A stretch of DNA of 64,000 nt from Allopusillimonas sp008369125 (GTDB taxonomy: Bacteria; Pseudomonadota; Gammaproteobacteria; Burkholderiales; Burkholderiaceae_B), in assembly GCF_008369125.1 (NCBI RefSeq), contig NZ_VOAY01000001.1:1178001-1242000 (forward strand). Reading direction: 5' to 3'. The notes beneath the pieces are model-generated. The model saw only the letters and a program-made list of their open reading frames with translations, had not been told where the DNA came from and made no database searches. Position 1 is the stretch's first letter; each line of letters opens with the position of its first letter. A program made the position numbers and the translations under genes. Below, in pieces: positions 8,851-16,950 of this stretch.

Positions 8851-9768
8851 ATGAATACACACGACCCAAGCCAAAACAGTGCAGAGCATGATGGAGAAAG
8901 TGCCGCGCAACAAGGCCTCACTCCCGCCACGCAACTGCCCGCCCCAGCCACGCAACTACCTGTTCCACCTGCCAAAAGGCTAGCCGGCAAGGTGGCCATT
9001 GTTACAGGCGCAGGCTGTGTGGGCCCAGGATGGGGCAATGGACGCGCCATCGCATTTCGTTTCGCGCAAGAAGGTGCCAAAGTCTTTGCGGTCGACAGAA
9101 GCCTGGCCTCCATGGAAGAGACACAAGCCAAAATCCATGCCATTGAAGGTGACATCAGCCCCTACGAATGCGACATCACCAATACCGACGCCGTCATCGC
9201 TATGGTTCAAGCCTGTAAAGAGAAATACGGCGCCGTCGACATCCTTGTCAATAACGTTGGTGGCCCCTTGCCGGGCGGTGCCGAGGCCCTAAGTGAAACC
9301 GACTGGGATCAGCAGATCGATCTAAACCTAAAAACCGTTTTCATGGTCAGCAAGCAGGTGATCCCGGTCATGGCCGCACAAGGTGGTGGCTGCATCGTCA
9401 ACATTGCCTCTACCTCGGGCATACGCTGGACGGGTGCCCCACAAATCGGCTACGCAGCCGCCAAAGCCGGCGTAATACAGTACGGCCGCGTGGCGGCTGT
9501 TGAGTTGGCCAAAAAAGGCATACGCGTTAACGCCGTGGTGCCCGGTCAACTGTACACGCCGCTGGTTGACAAGGTGCTGGCCCGAACCCAGTCAGGCAAC
9601 GATACCGCTCAACTACTAAAACGCAGGCAAAAGCGCATCCCCCTGCCCTTTATGGGTGACGGGTTGGACACCGCCAACGCCACACTTTTTCTGGCTTCAG
9701 ACGAAGCCCGCTTTATTACAGGCACAGAGCTCGTTGTTGACGGAGGCATGAGCGCACGCTGTGATTAA
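8851..9768 (+). CDS. SDR-family oxidoreductase with N-terminal Pro/Gln/Thr extension
   Basis: 305 aa. The SDR core starts near residue 45 (KVAIVTGAGCVGPGWGNG), with NNVGGPLPGG, IASTSGIRW and YAAAK. It is paralogous to the preceding gene, which begins at the equivalent of residue 43 here. The extra N-terminus holds two copies of PATQLP and is low-complexity. No later ATG near the core has a good ribosome-binding site, so the extension may be translated. Substrate unknown. Confidence 0.85.
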   Translation: MNTHDPSQNSAEHDGESAAQQGLTPATQLPAPATQLPVPPAKRLAGKVAIVTGAGCVGPGWGNGRAIAFRFAQEGAKVFAVDRSLASMEETQAKIHAIEGDISPYECDITNTDAVIAMVQACKEKYGAVDILVNNVGGPLPGGAEALSETDWDQQIDLNLKTVFMVSKQVIPVMAAQGGGCIVNIASTSGIRWTGAPQIGYAAAKAGVIQYGRVAAVELAKKGIRVNAVVPGQLYTPLVDKVLARTQSGNDTAQLLKRRQKRIPLPFMGDGLDTANATLFLASDEARFITGTELVVDGGMSARCD

Positions 9769-9855
9769 CACGCCATGGGTAATGCTGCGCTCTGCGCCAA
9801 GCCAACCCATACCCACTTGTTTATAAAAACAGCTTTACCAACGAAGGAGACATTC

Positions 9856-10821
9856 ATGAAAATCAAATGGATAACCACACTTTGCGCCGTTGCTCTGACG
9901 ACATTCGCAACATCAGCCACCGTGGCTGCTGATAAATTCCCTGCAAAACCCATACAAGTCATCATCCCCTTTCAACCTGGTGACACTGACAACATGCTGC
10001 GCCCTTATCTGGAACGCATGCACGAGTTTCTGGGTCAGCAAGTCATGCTGATCTACAAGCCCGGTGCGGGCGGCGCGATTGGCGCGGGGTCGGTTGCCAA
10101 TAGTGCCCCTGACGGCTACACCCTGGTCGGCACCTCGCCAGGCTCCATCGTCGTCGTGCCACTTGCAAATAAAGACGTCAAATATTCCACAGACGATTTC
10201 GAGCCGATTGCTGCCTTCACCGAGGGTGGGTTTATGCTGGTGGTGTCGTCCAGCTCGGGGTGGAACTCCATAGACGAGTTGGTGAAACACTCTAAAGACA
10301 AGCCAGACGAAGTCACGTTCACCAGTTCAGGTGCAATGGGCATTACGCACTTGCTGGCCGAGGCGTTTACCAACGAAGCCGGTGTTAAATGGCGTCACAT
10401 CCCCTACAAAGGAAGTGCACCAGCCATTACTGCTTTGCTGGGCGGCCACGTAGACATGGCCTCGAGCGCCATCGCACCCGCACAGGCGCATATTCAGGCA
10501 GGCACCTTGAAGCCGCTAGCCGTATTCGGTGAAACGCGGCTGAAGGCCTACCCTGACGTGCCAACCCTTAAAGAGCTGGGCTACAACATGGGCAGCCCGG
10601 CTTATTACGGCATCTTGGCACCCGCAGGCACACCGCCCGAAGTGATAAACACCATTTATGAAGCGGCCAAAAAGGTCGACGAAAAATATGGTGAAGAAAT
10701 TGCCAAGAACCTGGCAGTAATGGGCGCACAAGTAAAACTGCTAAACCCGCAAGAGTACAAAGAGTATCTTGCCGGGCAAAAAGCCCTGTTTGGCGACGCC
10801 GTTAAAAGCTTGATTCAGTAA
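9856..10821 (+). CDS. Bug-family (TctC-like) periplasmic binding protein
   Basis: 321 aa receptor of the tripartite tricarboxylate transporter type. A signal peptide covers residues 1-26 (ALTTFATSATVAADKFPAKP), then the family motifs PIQVIIPFQPGDTDN, YKPGAGGAIGAG and VKWRHIPYKGSAPA. The upstream frame is open to 9775, but AAGGAGA lies 6 bases before the ATG at 9856. It is third in the LysR-divergent cluster, so its ligand is probably the acid metabolised by the SDRs. No TctA/TctB membrane genes are nearby. Confidence 0.9.
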   Translation: MKIKWITTLCAVALTTFATSATVAADKFPAKPIQVIIPFQPGDTDNMLRPYLERMHEFLGQQVMLIYKPGAGGAIGAGSVANSAPDGYTLVGTSPGSIVVVPLANKDVKYSTDDFEPIAAFTEGGFMLVVSSSSGWNSIDELVKHSKDKPDEVTFTSSGAMGITHLLAEAFTNEAGVKWRHIPYKGSAPAITALLGGHVDMASSAIAPAQAHIQAGTLKPLAVFGETRLKAYPDVPTLKELGYNMGSPAYYGILAPAGTPPEVINTIYEAAKKVDEKYGEEIAKNLAVMGAQVKLLNPQEYKEYLAGQKALFGDAVKSLIQ

Positions 10822-10828
10822 AACCAAA

Positions 10829-10863
10829 GAGCGCTGTCGGGTAATACCGGACAGCGCTCTTTA
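10829..10863 (+). terminator. rho-independent-like terminator
   Basis: GAGCGCTGTC at 10829-10838 pairs exactly with GACAGCGCTC at 10850-10859, and TTTA follows. It lies 8 bases after the Bug gene stop, the expected end of the SDR-SDR-Bug transcript. Confidence 0.75.
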
Positions 10864-10879
10864 CTGTAGAACGTACTCC

Positions 10880-11105
10880 ATGCTGCGTGACATTGCAGCC
10901 CGCCAAGTGGCACTGCCGCTTGGCGTACGGCGCTTTTAGCTGCTGCGTGGCACTGCTGCTTACCGTGTGACACTGCTACATACTGCGTGACACTATCCTG
11001 ACCTTGCGGCGTTGCAAGCCTCTGCGACGCACTGCTGCCTACCGTGCGGCACTAGTACCTGCTGAGTGACACGACTAGCTGCTGCGCCGCATTGTGCAGC
11101 CTACC
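10880..11105. repeat. degenerate short tandem repeat, about 20-base unit
   Basis: Roughly ten imperfect copies of a unit like CTGCGTGRCACTGCTRCYTAC lie between the Bug and CMD genes. Examples are CTGCGTGGCACTGCTGCTTAC, CGTGTGACACTGCTACATA, CTGCGTGACACTATCCTGACC, CTGCGACGCACTGCTGCCTAC and CGTGCGGCACTAGTACCTG. Units vary in length and sequence, and no open frame spans them. This fills most of the 345-base gap. Origin unknown; an old decayed tandem array is the simplest reading. Confidence 0.6.
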
Positions 11106-11166
11106 CCGCGCCGCTACGGCTCTCGTCGCTGCTGGCGCTCAGCCACAAAACACGCGTTAATAAACA

Positions 11167-11691
11167 TCACCTAGCATCATCACTATGAATATCAAACGCT
11201 TCCAGAAACCGCGAAACCATGTTGTACGCCCCAATCGTGGCGACCAGCTCCACCAGCTCGGTATGAGAGAAGTCACCGCTTAAATCTTGCACCAGCTTCT
11301 TGTCGACCTGCACATTTCTGGTCATTTCTTCTGCAAGCCCAAGCACACGCCGCTCAACCTCATTGAAGCTATCAGACGTCTGCCAAGTTTCAAGATCATC
11401 GATCTGCTGCTGGGTTATCCCTTCTTTCAGCGCAATCGGTATATGCTGCTCAGCCTCATACGGCGCACCGTTAATCTGGGCAATGCGCACAATCACCAGT
11501 TCACGAATAGCGCCATTAAGGCTGGACTTCTGCCTTACAGCAGTCAGGTAATTTAGCCAGCCTTCTGCAATCGGTGGGCTATGCAGCAACATCTGATACA
11601 GGTGCAGAACACTGCCCCGCTCTTTTGTTATGCGCTCCACCAGTGGGCGGGCCTCTTCACTGCCGATATCGGCATAAGGTATGCGTGCCAA
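11167..11691 (-). CDS. carboxymuconolactone decarboxylase (CMD) family protein
   Basis: 174 aa all-helical protein of the AhpD/CMD superfamily. The core is LVIVRIAQINGAPYEAEQHI with VLGLAEEMTRN and VATIGAYNMVSRFLEAFDI. The place where AhpD-like peroxidases have CxxC reads GAPYEAEQH with no cysteine, so a thiol peroxidase role is unlikely and a lactone decarboxylase-like or structural role fits better. It stands alone with no clear operon partner. Substrate unknown. Confidence 0.85.
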   Translation of the reverse strand: MARIPYADIGSEEARPLVERITKERGSVLHLYQMLLHSPPIAEGWLNYLTAVRQKSSLNGAIRELVIVRIAQINGAPYEAEQHIPIALKEGITQQQIDDLETWQTSDSFNEVERRVLGLAEEMTRNVQVDKKLVQDLSGDFSHTELVELVATIGAYNMVSRFLEAFDIHSDDAR

Positions 11692-11824
11692 GAGATGCTC
11701 CTTGTAGGGTGTTAGATTTTTTTAGGTTGAAAGGTCACTGTACCCATGGAACCATAAAGAGTGAAGTTCCGGTATTGCGGGTGTTGATTCATTGGGTGAA
11801 TATATCAGCGTGTGTTCCCGGCGG

Positions 11825-12088
11825 TTACTCGTAATGCGTCCACATCCTCAAAACACGAACAACATGTTCTTTAACGAACACCTCATACACTAACCGACGC
11901 TGGATGTTAATACGCCGGGAATACGCACCGGTAAGATCGCCGATCAGCTTTTCGTAAGGCGGTGAATTCTGAAACGGATCAGCCTCTAGCAGCGCAATCA
12001 GCGTTTGCACTTTGGTTTTTAAACAGGCCGCAGCAACTTTTTTCGCATCTTTGAGCGCAGCATTTGCGAAGACAACCTGCCAAGTCAC
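11825..12088 (-). CDS. yoeB: YoeB/Txe-type toxin (ribosome-dependent mRNA interferase)
   Basis: 87 aa, RelE-superfamily toxin of the YoeB/Txe family. It carries VTWQVVFANAALKDAKK at the N-terminus, PPYEKLIGDLTGAYSRRIN in the middle and QRRLVYEVF...VLRMWTHYE at the end; the Glu, Arg and His-Tyr residues match the known active-site positions. The GTG at 12088 overlaps the antitoxin stop as GTGA, typical translational coupling; a TTG at 12091 is also open. It would cleave mRNA at the ribosome when free of YefM. Confidence 0.9.
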   Translation of the reverse strand: MTWQVVFANAALKDAKKVAAACLKTKVQTLIALLEADPFQNSPPYEKLIGDLTGAYSRRINIQRRLVYEVFVKEHVVRVLRMWTHYE

Positions 12089-12330
12089 CAATCAAGCTCC
12101 CTGGCGCTTTTTTCTAGGGGCTCCGCCATGCCTTCTCTGATTGAGTCGCGCATACCGGGCACAGAAACCAGATACAGAGTCTCTTGAATGGCGTCCCAAT
12201 CAGCCTCTGAAATCAGCACGGCACTCGTGCGCTTGCCGGCGATTCGAATAGGTTGATGGGACTCGGCAGTTTGGTCTATAAGACGGTACAGGTTCGCCCG
12301 TGCCTCGCTCGCAGTCATGGTTTTGGACAT
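12085..12330 (-). CDS. yefM: YefM/Phd-type antitoxin
   Basis: 81 aa antitoxin with the Phd/YefM N-terminal DNA-binding fold (TASEARANLYRLIDQTAES and RTSAVLISEADWDAIQETLYL) and an acidic, disordered C-terminus that would wrap the toxin. GGAGACC precedes the ATG at 12330; upstream residues to 12354 are not family-like. It is the first gene of the pair and overlaps the toxin by four bases. Autorepression of the operon is usual in this family. Confidence 0.9.
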   Translation of the reverse strand: MSKTMTASEARANLYRLIDQTAESHQPIRIAGKRTSAVLISEADWDAIQETLYLVSVPGMRDSIREGMAEPLEKSARELDW

Positions 12331-12586
12331 TGTAGGTCTCCAAAGCGGTCTCAATGGTACGCTTTAACGTACGTAGAAACAATCCTCTCTTCATGGAAGC
12401 CACAGGTGGTGATGGCAGCAGCTCTAGCAACGTCATGCGTTTGGCGAGCAGACATGGACAACCAGCGTAAAAAACCCAAAGCAGCCACGCTAGCTATGTG
12501 CACCGGCCTTTGAATATGAAGACCGACGGTCAAGCGCACGTCATTTGAATACTCTGCTGCGTAATAGGAGCACTGCAGAAAATTTG

Positions 12587-12606
12587 GCTGCTCCCGGAAG
12601 CAGCCT
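12587..12606 (-). terminator. terminator hairpin after DUF4148 copy A
   Basis: GGCTGCT and AGCAGCC form a 7-bp stem around a 6-base loop. On the minus strand it is followed by AAATTTTCT. It lies 11 bases beyond the DUF4148 stop. The same hairpin occurs after copy B at 17891-17910. Confidence 0.6.
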
Positions 12607-12616
12607 AACAATCTAT

Positions 12617-12976
12617 TTAGTGTTCAATAACGGGCGAATCGGTGCGCGCATACTGTTTTAATTCTTTCAGCACTTGAGCACGGCTCAGGTGAGACCCTTG
12701 AGTGATGCTGGGGTATACGGATGCCTCACCCTGGAGGATGCCATCCGATTGTTTGGCAGCTTCCAGTTCGGCCACAACCTGAGCGCGGCTCTGGTCTGAG
12801 CTGTGAGTAATCATCGGATACACCGACGATTCACCTCCCAGCAGAAGGCCCGCTTGTGCGGCAGCTTGCAGCTCGGCCGCCACTTGAGCGCGCGTCGTGG
12901 ATGTATTGATTTCTGCGTTGGCAACGCTAGCAACTGTAGAAAAGGCAAGGATAGCTGCGATGGTAACTACTTTCAT
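12617..12976 (-). CDS. DUF4148 domain protein, copy A
   Basis: 119 aa exported small protein of unknown function, a family common in Burkholderiales. Signal peptide 1-21 (MKVVTIAAILAFSTVASVAN-A). The mature part is made of three degenerate repeats of the pattern RAQVxxELxxAxxxGxLxGExSVYPxIT, at about residues 29-58, 63-93 and 98-119. Only two residues differ from the copy at 17921-18280 (Ala/Val and Val/Leu). The role is unknown; the repeat of the whole locus is the notable point. Confidence 0.85.
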   Translation of the reverse strand: MKVVTIAAILAFSTVASVANAEINTSTTRAQVAAELQAAAQAGLLLGGESSVYPMITHSSDQSRAQVVAELEAAKQSDGILQGEASVYPSITQGSHLSRAQVLKELKQYARTDSPVIEH

Positions 12977-13216
12977 GATTGAATCCCGTTGAGATATAAA
13001 GTGGGCAATTGATTCGCCCTGGTTTAAGTCTTTGTTTCGACGGGTTCAGTATGAAAGAAGTGAGCAAGCAGATAAATACACAAAACGCGAAATAATTGTT
13101 CCATGTCCACTAACAATGGGAACGTTTTTCAGATTTTGTTTGTCCTTGTTGTTAACGCAGCAAGCTACAAGAGAGTGTCAGAATTCTTTAGGCGGTTTAG
13201 ATGAACCATTGATCTG

Positions 13217-13251
13217 CCTATCACGACCCAGTGACTCTGGGTCGTGATAGG
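13217..13251. terminator. strong perfect hairpin, probable terminator
   Basis: CCTATCACGACCCAG (13217-13231) pairs along all 15 bases with CTGGGTCGTGATAGG (13237-13251) around a 5-base loop. It lies about 100 bases beyond the enolase-superfamily stop on the minus strand. No T-tract follows on either strand, so another role of the structure is possible. Confidence 0.5.
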
Positions 13252-13348
13252 AATAAGCGTGAGTGAATCGCTCCTCGTAAAGGATGGCAAACTGCTGCAT
13301 AGCAGCGGTCCTGTGATGTGTGGGAGATCCCCATTCAACGCCAAACGA

Positions 13349-14527
13349 TCAATCATCCTTTATCGGCGCCGAAGTTACGCGAAATCTCCGCGCTGCTTGA
13401 AGATCGGGCACTACGCCAAGCCCAGGTGCAGTGCCAAGCCACACGCACCCATCCGTCACCTGAAACCCTGGCCGTGCCAGCATTTCTCGTAGGGGATTAG
13501 CGTTGGCGTCGATTTCTACATATCCAGGCCCACCAACTGCCGCCTTCAAATGCATAGACGCTGCAAGACCAATCCCTGCTCCCAACCAGTGCGGACAATA
13601 CCAACGCCCTGATCGAACAGCCGAGCGCGCCACCTGCAAACAACCCGTTATGCCGCCCCATTTGCCCACATCGGGCTGTATGACTGACATTGCGCCGGAG
13701 TCGATGAAAGCCTGAAAACGTTCTTGACTGTCAAGATTTTCTCCGCCTGCAAGTGGCATGGGCAATGTCTTTGCAAGTGCCAGCCAGTGATCAATAGGTG
13801 CATTGGCCCGTAGCGGCTCTTCGAGCCAAAGCAGATCAAAAGCAGACAAAACATCGCCTGCCTTTTGCGCCTCTCCCAAGCTCCAGGCCTGGTTTGCATC
13901 CACCATTAGACGAGCTTCGGCACTCAATGCCTGGCGCATGCGACTGAGGTTTTCCAGATCGCGCTCCAAGCCAAAACCGACCTTAAGCTTAAAGTCGCGA
14001 AAGCCCTCTTCTTGCCGGGCAACTGCAAGTAATTCTGGCTGAGTGGGGTTGATGCCGGATGCATAGACACGCACCTTGTCAGAACCCGGCGCACCGCCAA
14101 GATACTGCCATAGCGGTAGCTCAGCACGGCGTGCAAACAAATCCCAAATCGCAGTATCAATACCTGCCATCATCTGATGCAATGGTCCTGACTCACCCGT
14201 CTGCAACATGAGCACCTGCAGTCTGGAATACATTTCATGCCAAGCATCCTCAGGACGCAACCATGTTTTACCCTCTATAAGAGGGCGACCGTACGCGAGA
14301 GTGAGCCGCGCGCGATGCTCTGCACCAACCGTCGGGAAATTGCACCAGATCTCTCCCCATCCTTCAGTCCCGTGTTCGTCTTTTACCCTTACTAGCACTG
14401 CGGGTCGATCATGCATGGTTCCAAAAGACGTCTGGATCGGCGGAATTGCGGGGCAGCGAAAGACAAAAACATCAAGCCTGTCGATCTTGATGCCCTCTGG
14501 CACGAAATTGTTATCTACAAACTGCAT
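13349..14527 (-). CDS. enolase-superfamily sugar-acid dehydratase / mandelate racemase-like protein
   Basis: 392 aa. The two-domain enolase-superfamily fold has all key residues: KLK at 180-182 (catalytic Lys182), metal ligands Asp210 (MVDANQ), Glu237 (WLEEP) and Glu263 (GGEN), Asp286 (QPDVGKWGG) and His313 (CPHWLG). This matches proton-abstracting dehydratases or racemases of acid sugars in the MR subgroup. The open frame extends to a TTG at 14563; the ATG at 14527 with upstream GGAAG is preferred. The LacI gene lies just upstream on the same strand, with Bug and aldolase genes divergent: a sugar-acid catabolic module. Exact substrate unknown. Confidence 0.85.
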   Translation of the reverse strand: MQFVDNNFVPEGIKIDRLDVFVFRCPAIPPIQTSFGTMHDRPAVLVRVKDEHGTEGWGEIWCNFPTVGAEHRARLTLAYGRPLIEGKTWLRPEDAWHEMYSRLQVLMLQTGESGPLHQMMAGIDTAIWDLFARRAELPLWQYLGGAPGSDKVRVYASGINPTQPELLAVARQEEGFRDFKLKVGFGLERDLENLSRMRQALSAEARLMVDANQAWSLGEAQKAGDVLSAFDLLWLEEPLRANAPIDHWLALAKTLPMPLAGGENLDSQERFQAFIDSGAMSVIQPDVGKWGGITGCLQVARSAVRSGRWYCPHWLGAGIGLAASMHLKAAVGGPGYVEIDANANPLREMLARPGFQVTDGCVWLGTAPGLGVVPDLQAARRFRVTSAPIKDD

Positions 14528-14599
14528 CAGACCTGGTCTTCCTTTTGTAGTCTCTGATTTCAAAATAATTTTTTGAGGTACAGGCTCTCTCGACTAATT

Positions 14600-15661
14600 T
14601 TAAAGATGCACCAAACTGCTCTCACGCACCAGCAACTCGCATGGCAACAGTTCTTGAATCATCTCCACTTTCGCAGCAGGATCTGCAGCTAACAACGCCA
14701 ATACCGTTCGAGCGGCTTGTTGCCCTATTTCGTAACGCGCCGGCCGCAGCGTAGTAAGTGCCGGCTTGAGGCGCGCAGCGAACGCAGCGTCACCAAACCC
14801 AGCTATGGCACAGTCACGCGGCAACGAGAGGCCGCATTCCTCGGCATGCAAAATGGCGCCTGCTGCCATATTGTCACTGGCAAAAATCAATGCTTGAGCG
14901 CGAGTGCTTTTTGCTTGAGCGGCCAGCGAGGCGATACAGAAGGCTCCGGCGTCAAACTCATCATCATGCTGGGCTACCTGTATGTGCGGTGTAAAGCCAG
15001 CGCGCTTCATGTGCTCGGCAAAACCACGCGCACGCTGCTCCGCGCGAAAGTCTTCAGGGTTTGACGGCATAACAAACTGAATACGCGTGGCACCTTGCTC
15101 AAGAAAATGCTCGGCAAGCGTACCACCCGTTTCAACGTTAGGAAACCCTACCTGATGAAAAGGCCGCCCTTCCGCTACGCCCCATGCTTCGACAATGGGC
15201 ACATTAAGTCCACGCAACATGGCCTCTGCGGCTGGCGTGTGATCATCGCGCGTGAGAATAAGTGCCGTCGGATGCCAACCCACAAATGTGCGGATGGCTT
15301 GCTCTTCGAGTTCGCGTGAATACTGTGCATTTGCAAGTAAGAGCTGCAACCCCGAAGCCCGAAGCTCATCGGTCATACCCTTGACCAAGCCGGCAAACGT
15401 GGAGCTGGCAATATTTTGCATGACGGCGCATACAACTCTGCCATGACCGGATGCGAGTCCACCTGCCACCTGGCTAGGTACATAACCAATACGATCTATG
15501 ATCTCGCGCAGTTTTACACGCAGCCCCTCCGACACCTTTTCGGGCGCATTGAAGTACCGCGAAACCGTTATGGCTGAAACCCCTGCCAAAGCGGCAACAT
15601 CATGGATGGTGTAAGCACCCGCTTTTCGTCGCGATGCGCGTAAAGAATTACTGCGTGTCAT
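14600..15661 (-). CDS. LacI-family transcriptional regulator
   Basis: 353 aa. An N-terminal LacI helix-turn-helix and hinge (YTIHDVAALAGVSAITVSRY, FNAPEKVS) precede a periplasmic-binding-like effector domain (GHGRVVCAVMQNIASSTFAG, FASDNMAAGAI). The frame is open to 15739, but the extra part would contain the operator-like palindrome at 15712; the ATG at 15661 with TTAGGAA ahead is the better start. It is followed after 72 bases by the enolase-superfamily gene and divergent from Bug plus aldolase, which it probably represses until a sugar acid binds. Confidence 0.88.
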   Translation of the reverse strand: MTRSNSLRASRRKAGAYTIHDVAALAGVSAITVSRYFNAPEKVSEGLRVKLREIIDRIGYVPSQVAGGLASGHGRVVCAVMQNIASSTFAGLVKGMTDELRASGLQLLLANAQYSRELEEQAIRTFVGWHPTALILTRDDHTPAAEAMLRGLNVPIVEAWGVAEGRPFHQVGFPNVETGGTLAEHFLEQGATRIQFVMPSNPEDFRAEQRARGFAEHMKRAGFTPHIQVAQHDDEFDAGAFCIASLAAQAKSTRAQALIFASDNMAAGAILHAEECGLSLPRDCAIAGFGDAAFAARLKPALTTLRPARYEIGQQAARTVLALLAADPAAKVEMIQELLPCELLVRESSLVHL

Positions 15662-15711
15662 GGTTTTTCCTAATGGCGCGCTTTCTTTAAAAGGCTCTAG
15701 CATACCCTCTA

Positions 15712-15725
15712 TGTTACCGGTAACA
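15712..15725. promoter_or_regulatory. LacI/GntR-like operator palindrome
   Basis: TGTTACCGGTAACA is a perfect 14-bp palindrome with a central CpG, the form of LacI-family operators (close to the site of the E. coli gluconate repressor). It lies 51 bases upstream of the lacI-type start, inside the divergent promoter region. Control of both this regulator and the Bug/aldolase operon is inferred. Confidence 0.65.
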
Positions 15726-15883
15726 CAGGCCGAGAGCATCCATAAATACCCCTAAATGGTCATTTCAGCACCAAGTCATTGATGAGCCACTTCGTTTATC
15801 TACGCCAGAAGTTCGGAGCATCGACTATGACCGTATTTTTTTTGAGTTATTCGGGTACCTGAACGATTCGTAAGGAGACATCA

Positions 15884-16873
15884 ATGATCAAAACAAAACC
15901 TAAGTCTTTACTGGCTATCGCGCTAATGGCGGGCACAATAGCATCTGCGTTTGTCATGCCCGCTCACGCTGACGCTTATCCTCAAAAGCCGATCACCATC
16001 GTCGTGCCATTCCCACCAGGGGGAACGGCAGATGGCTTCACTCGCGGCCTCGCTCAAGAACTAGGCAAGCGTCTTGGGCAATCGGTCATTGTTGATAATC
16101 GCCCTGGTGCAAACGGTATTTTGGGGTCAGCATACGCAGCAGACAGACCTGCTGATGGTTACACGATTCTTTACGGCTCAGGTAGCACCCTTGCAGTGAA
16201 CCCTTATATTTATCCGGTTGCCAACTTCGATCCGTTGAAGGACATGGTGCCCCTGGTCATTACCCATCAAATGCCCAATGTACTGGTAGTTGGCGAGAGC
16301 ACAACCTACCAGACTGTACAAGACCTGATCGCCGACGGCAAAGCCAATCCCGATAAATTAAGTTTCGCGTCAGCGGGCACTGGAAACAGTATGCATCTGG
16401 CAGGCGAGCAATTTAAAACGGCAGCGGGCATTGAAATGTTGCACATTCCTTATAAAGGTAGTGCAGAGTCGCTCAACGACATCATGGGCGGCCGGGTTCC
16501 GCTTATGTTCAACAACCTGCCATCTATTGTTGGGTTGGTTAAGTCAGGCAAGTTGAGGGCTTTAGCAGTCACGGATAGTAAACGCTCGCCACTACTGCCT
16601 GACGTTCCGACAATGGAAGAGGCTGGCGTGCCCGGATTCACCAACGTAATTTGGGTGGGTCTCGTCATGCGCAATGGAACGGACCCGAAGATCATCAATC
16701 GTTTGTCCACGGAAATAAGGGACATTCTGAAGGATCCAGAGTTCAGCAAACCGACTGAAGCACTAGGATACGAAATTATCGCGTCCACACCCGAAGAAAT
16801 GAACCAGGTCTGGCAAAAAGATTCCAAAGAAATGGGCGATTTAACACAGAAACTGGGCATACGCGTCAACTAA
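15884..16873 (+). CDS. Bug-family (TctC-like) periplasmic binding protein
   Basis: 329 aa. The signal peptide ends near residue 30 (MPAHADAYPQKP). The Bug motifs are PITIVVPFPPGGTADGFTRG, VDNRPGANGILGSAYAADR, PADGYTILYGSG and EMLHIPYKGSAESL. TAAGGAG lies 8 bases before the ATG. It is divergent from LacI and enolase-superfamily genes and 77 bases ahead of the aldolase, so it likely captures the acid that this cassette degrades. No cognate membrane subunits are in the window. Confidence 0.9.
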   Translation: MIKTKPKSLLAIALMAGTIASAFVMPAHADAYPQKPITIVVPFPPGGTADGFTRGLAQELGKRLGQSVIVDNRPGANGILGSAYAADRPADGYTILYGSGSTLAVNPYIYPVANFDPLKDMVPLVITHQMPNVLVVGESTTYQTVQDLIADGKANPDKLSFASAGTGNSMHLAGEQFKTAAGIEMLHIPYKGSAESLNDIMGGRVPLMFNNLPSIVGLVKSGKLRALAVTDSKRSPLLPDVPTMEEAGVPGFTNVIWVGLVMRNGTDPKIINRLSTEIRDILKDPEFSKPTEALGYEIIASTPEEMNQVWQKDSKEMGDLTQKLGIRVN

Positions 16874-16950
16874 CAGGTTGGCTATTTTCCACGAGGGTGA
16901 CACGAACACGCGCCAGACGCCGTGCAGCCACCTTCGAACAAGAGTAAAAA

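Larger units (their letters stand above)
12479..13155. repeat. direct repeat copy A (DUF4148 gene plus flanks)
   Basis: About 680 bases that recur at about 17783-18460 in the same orientation with few differences. The repeat includes the downstream hairpin, the whole DUF4148 gene and about 180 bases upstream of it. The homology tapers at both ends rather than stopping sharply, and no insertion-sequence ends are visible. Confidence 0.85.

Noticed and set aside
10880..11105. CRISPR array
   Set aside because: Units are too variable, without constant repeats and unique spacers, and no cas genes are nearby.
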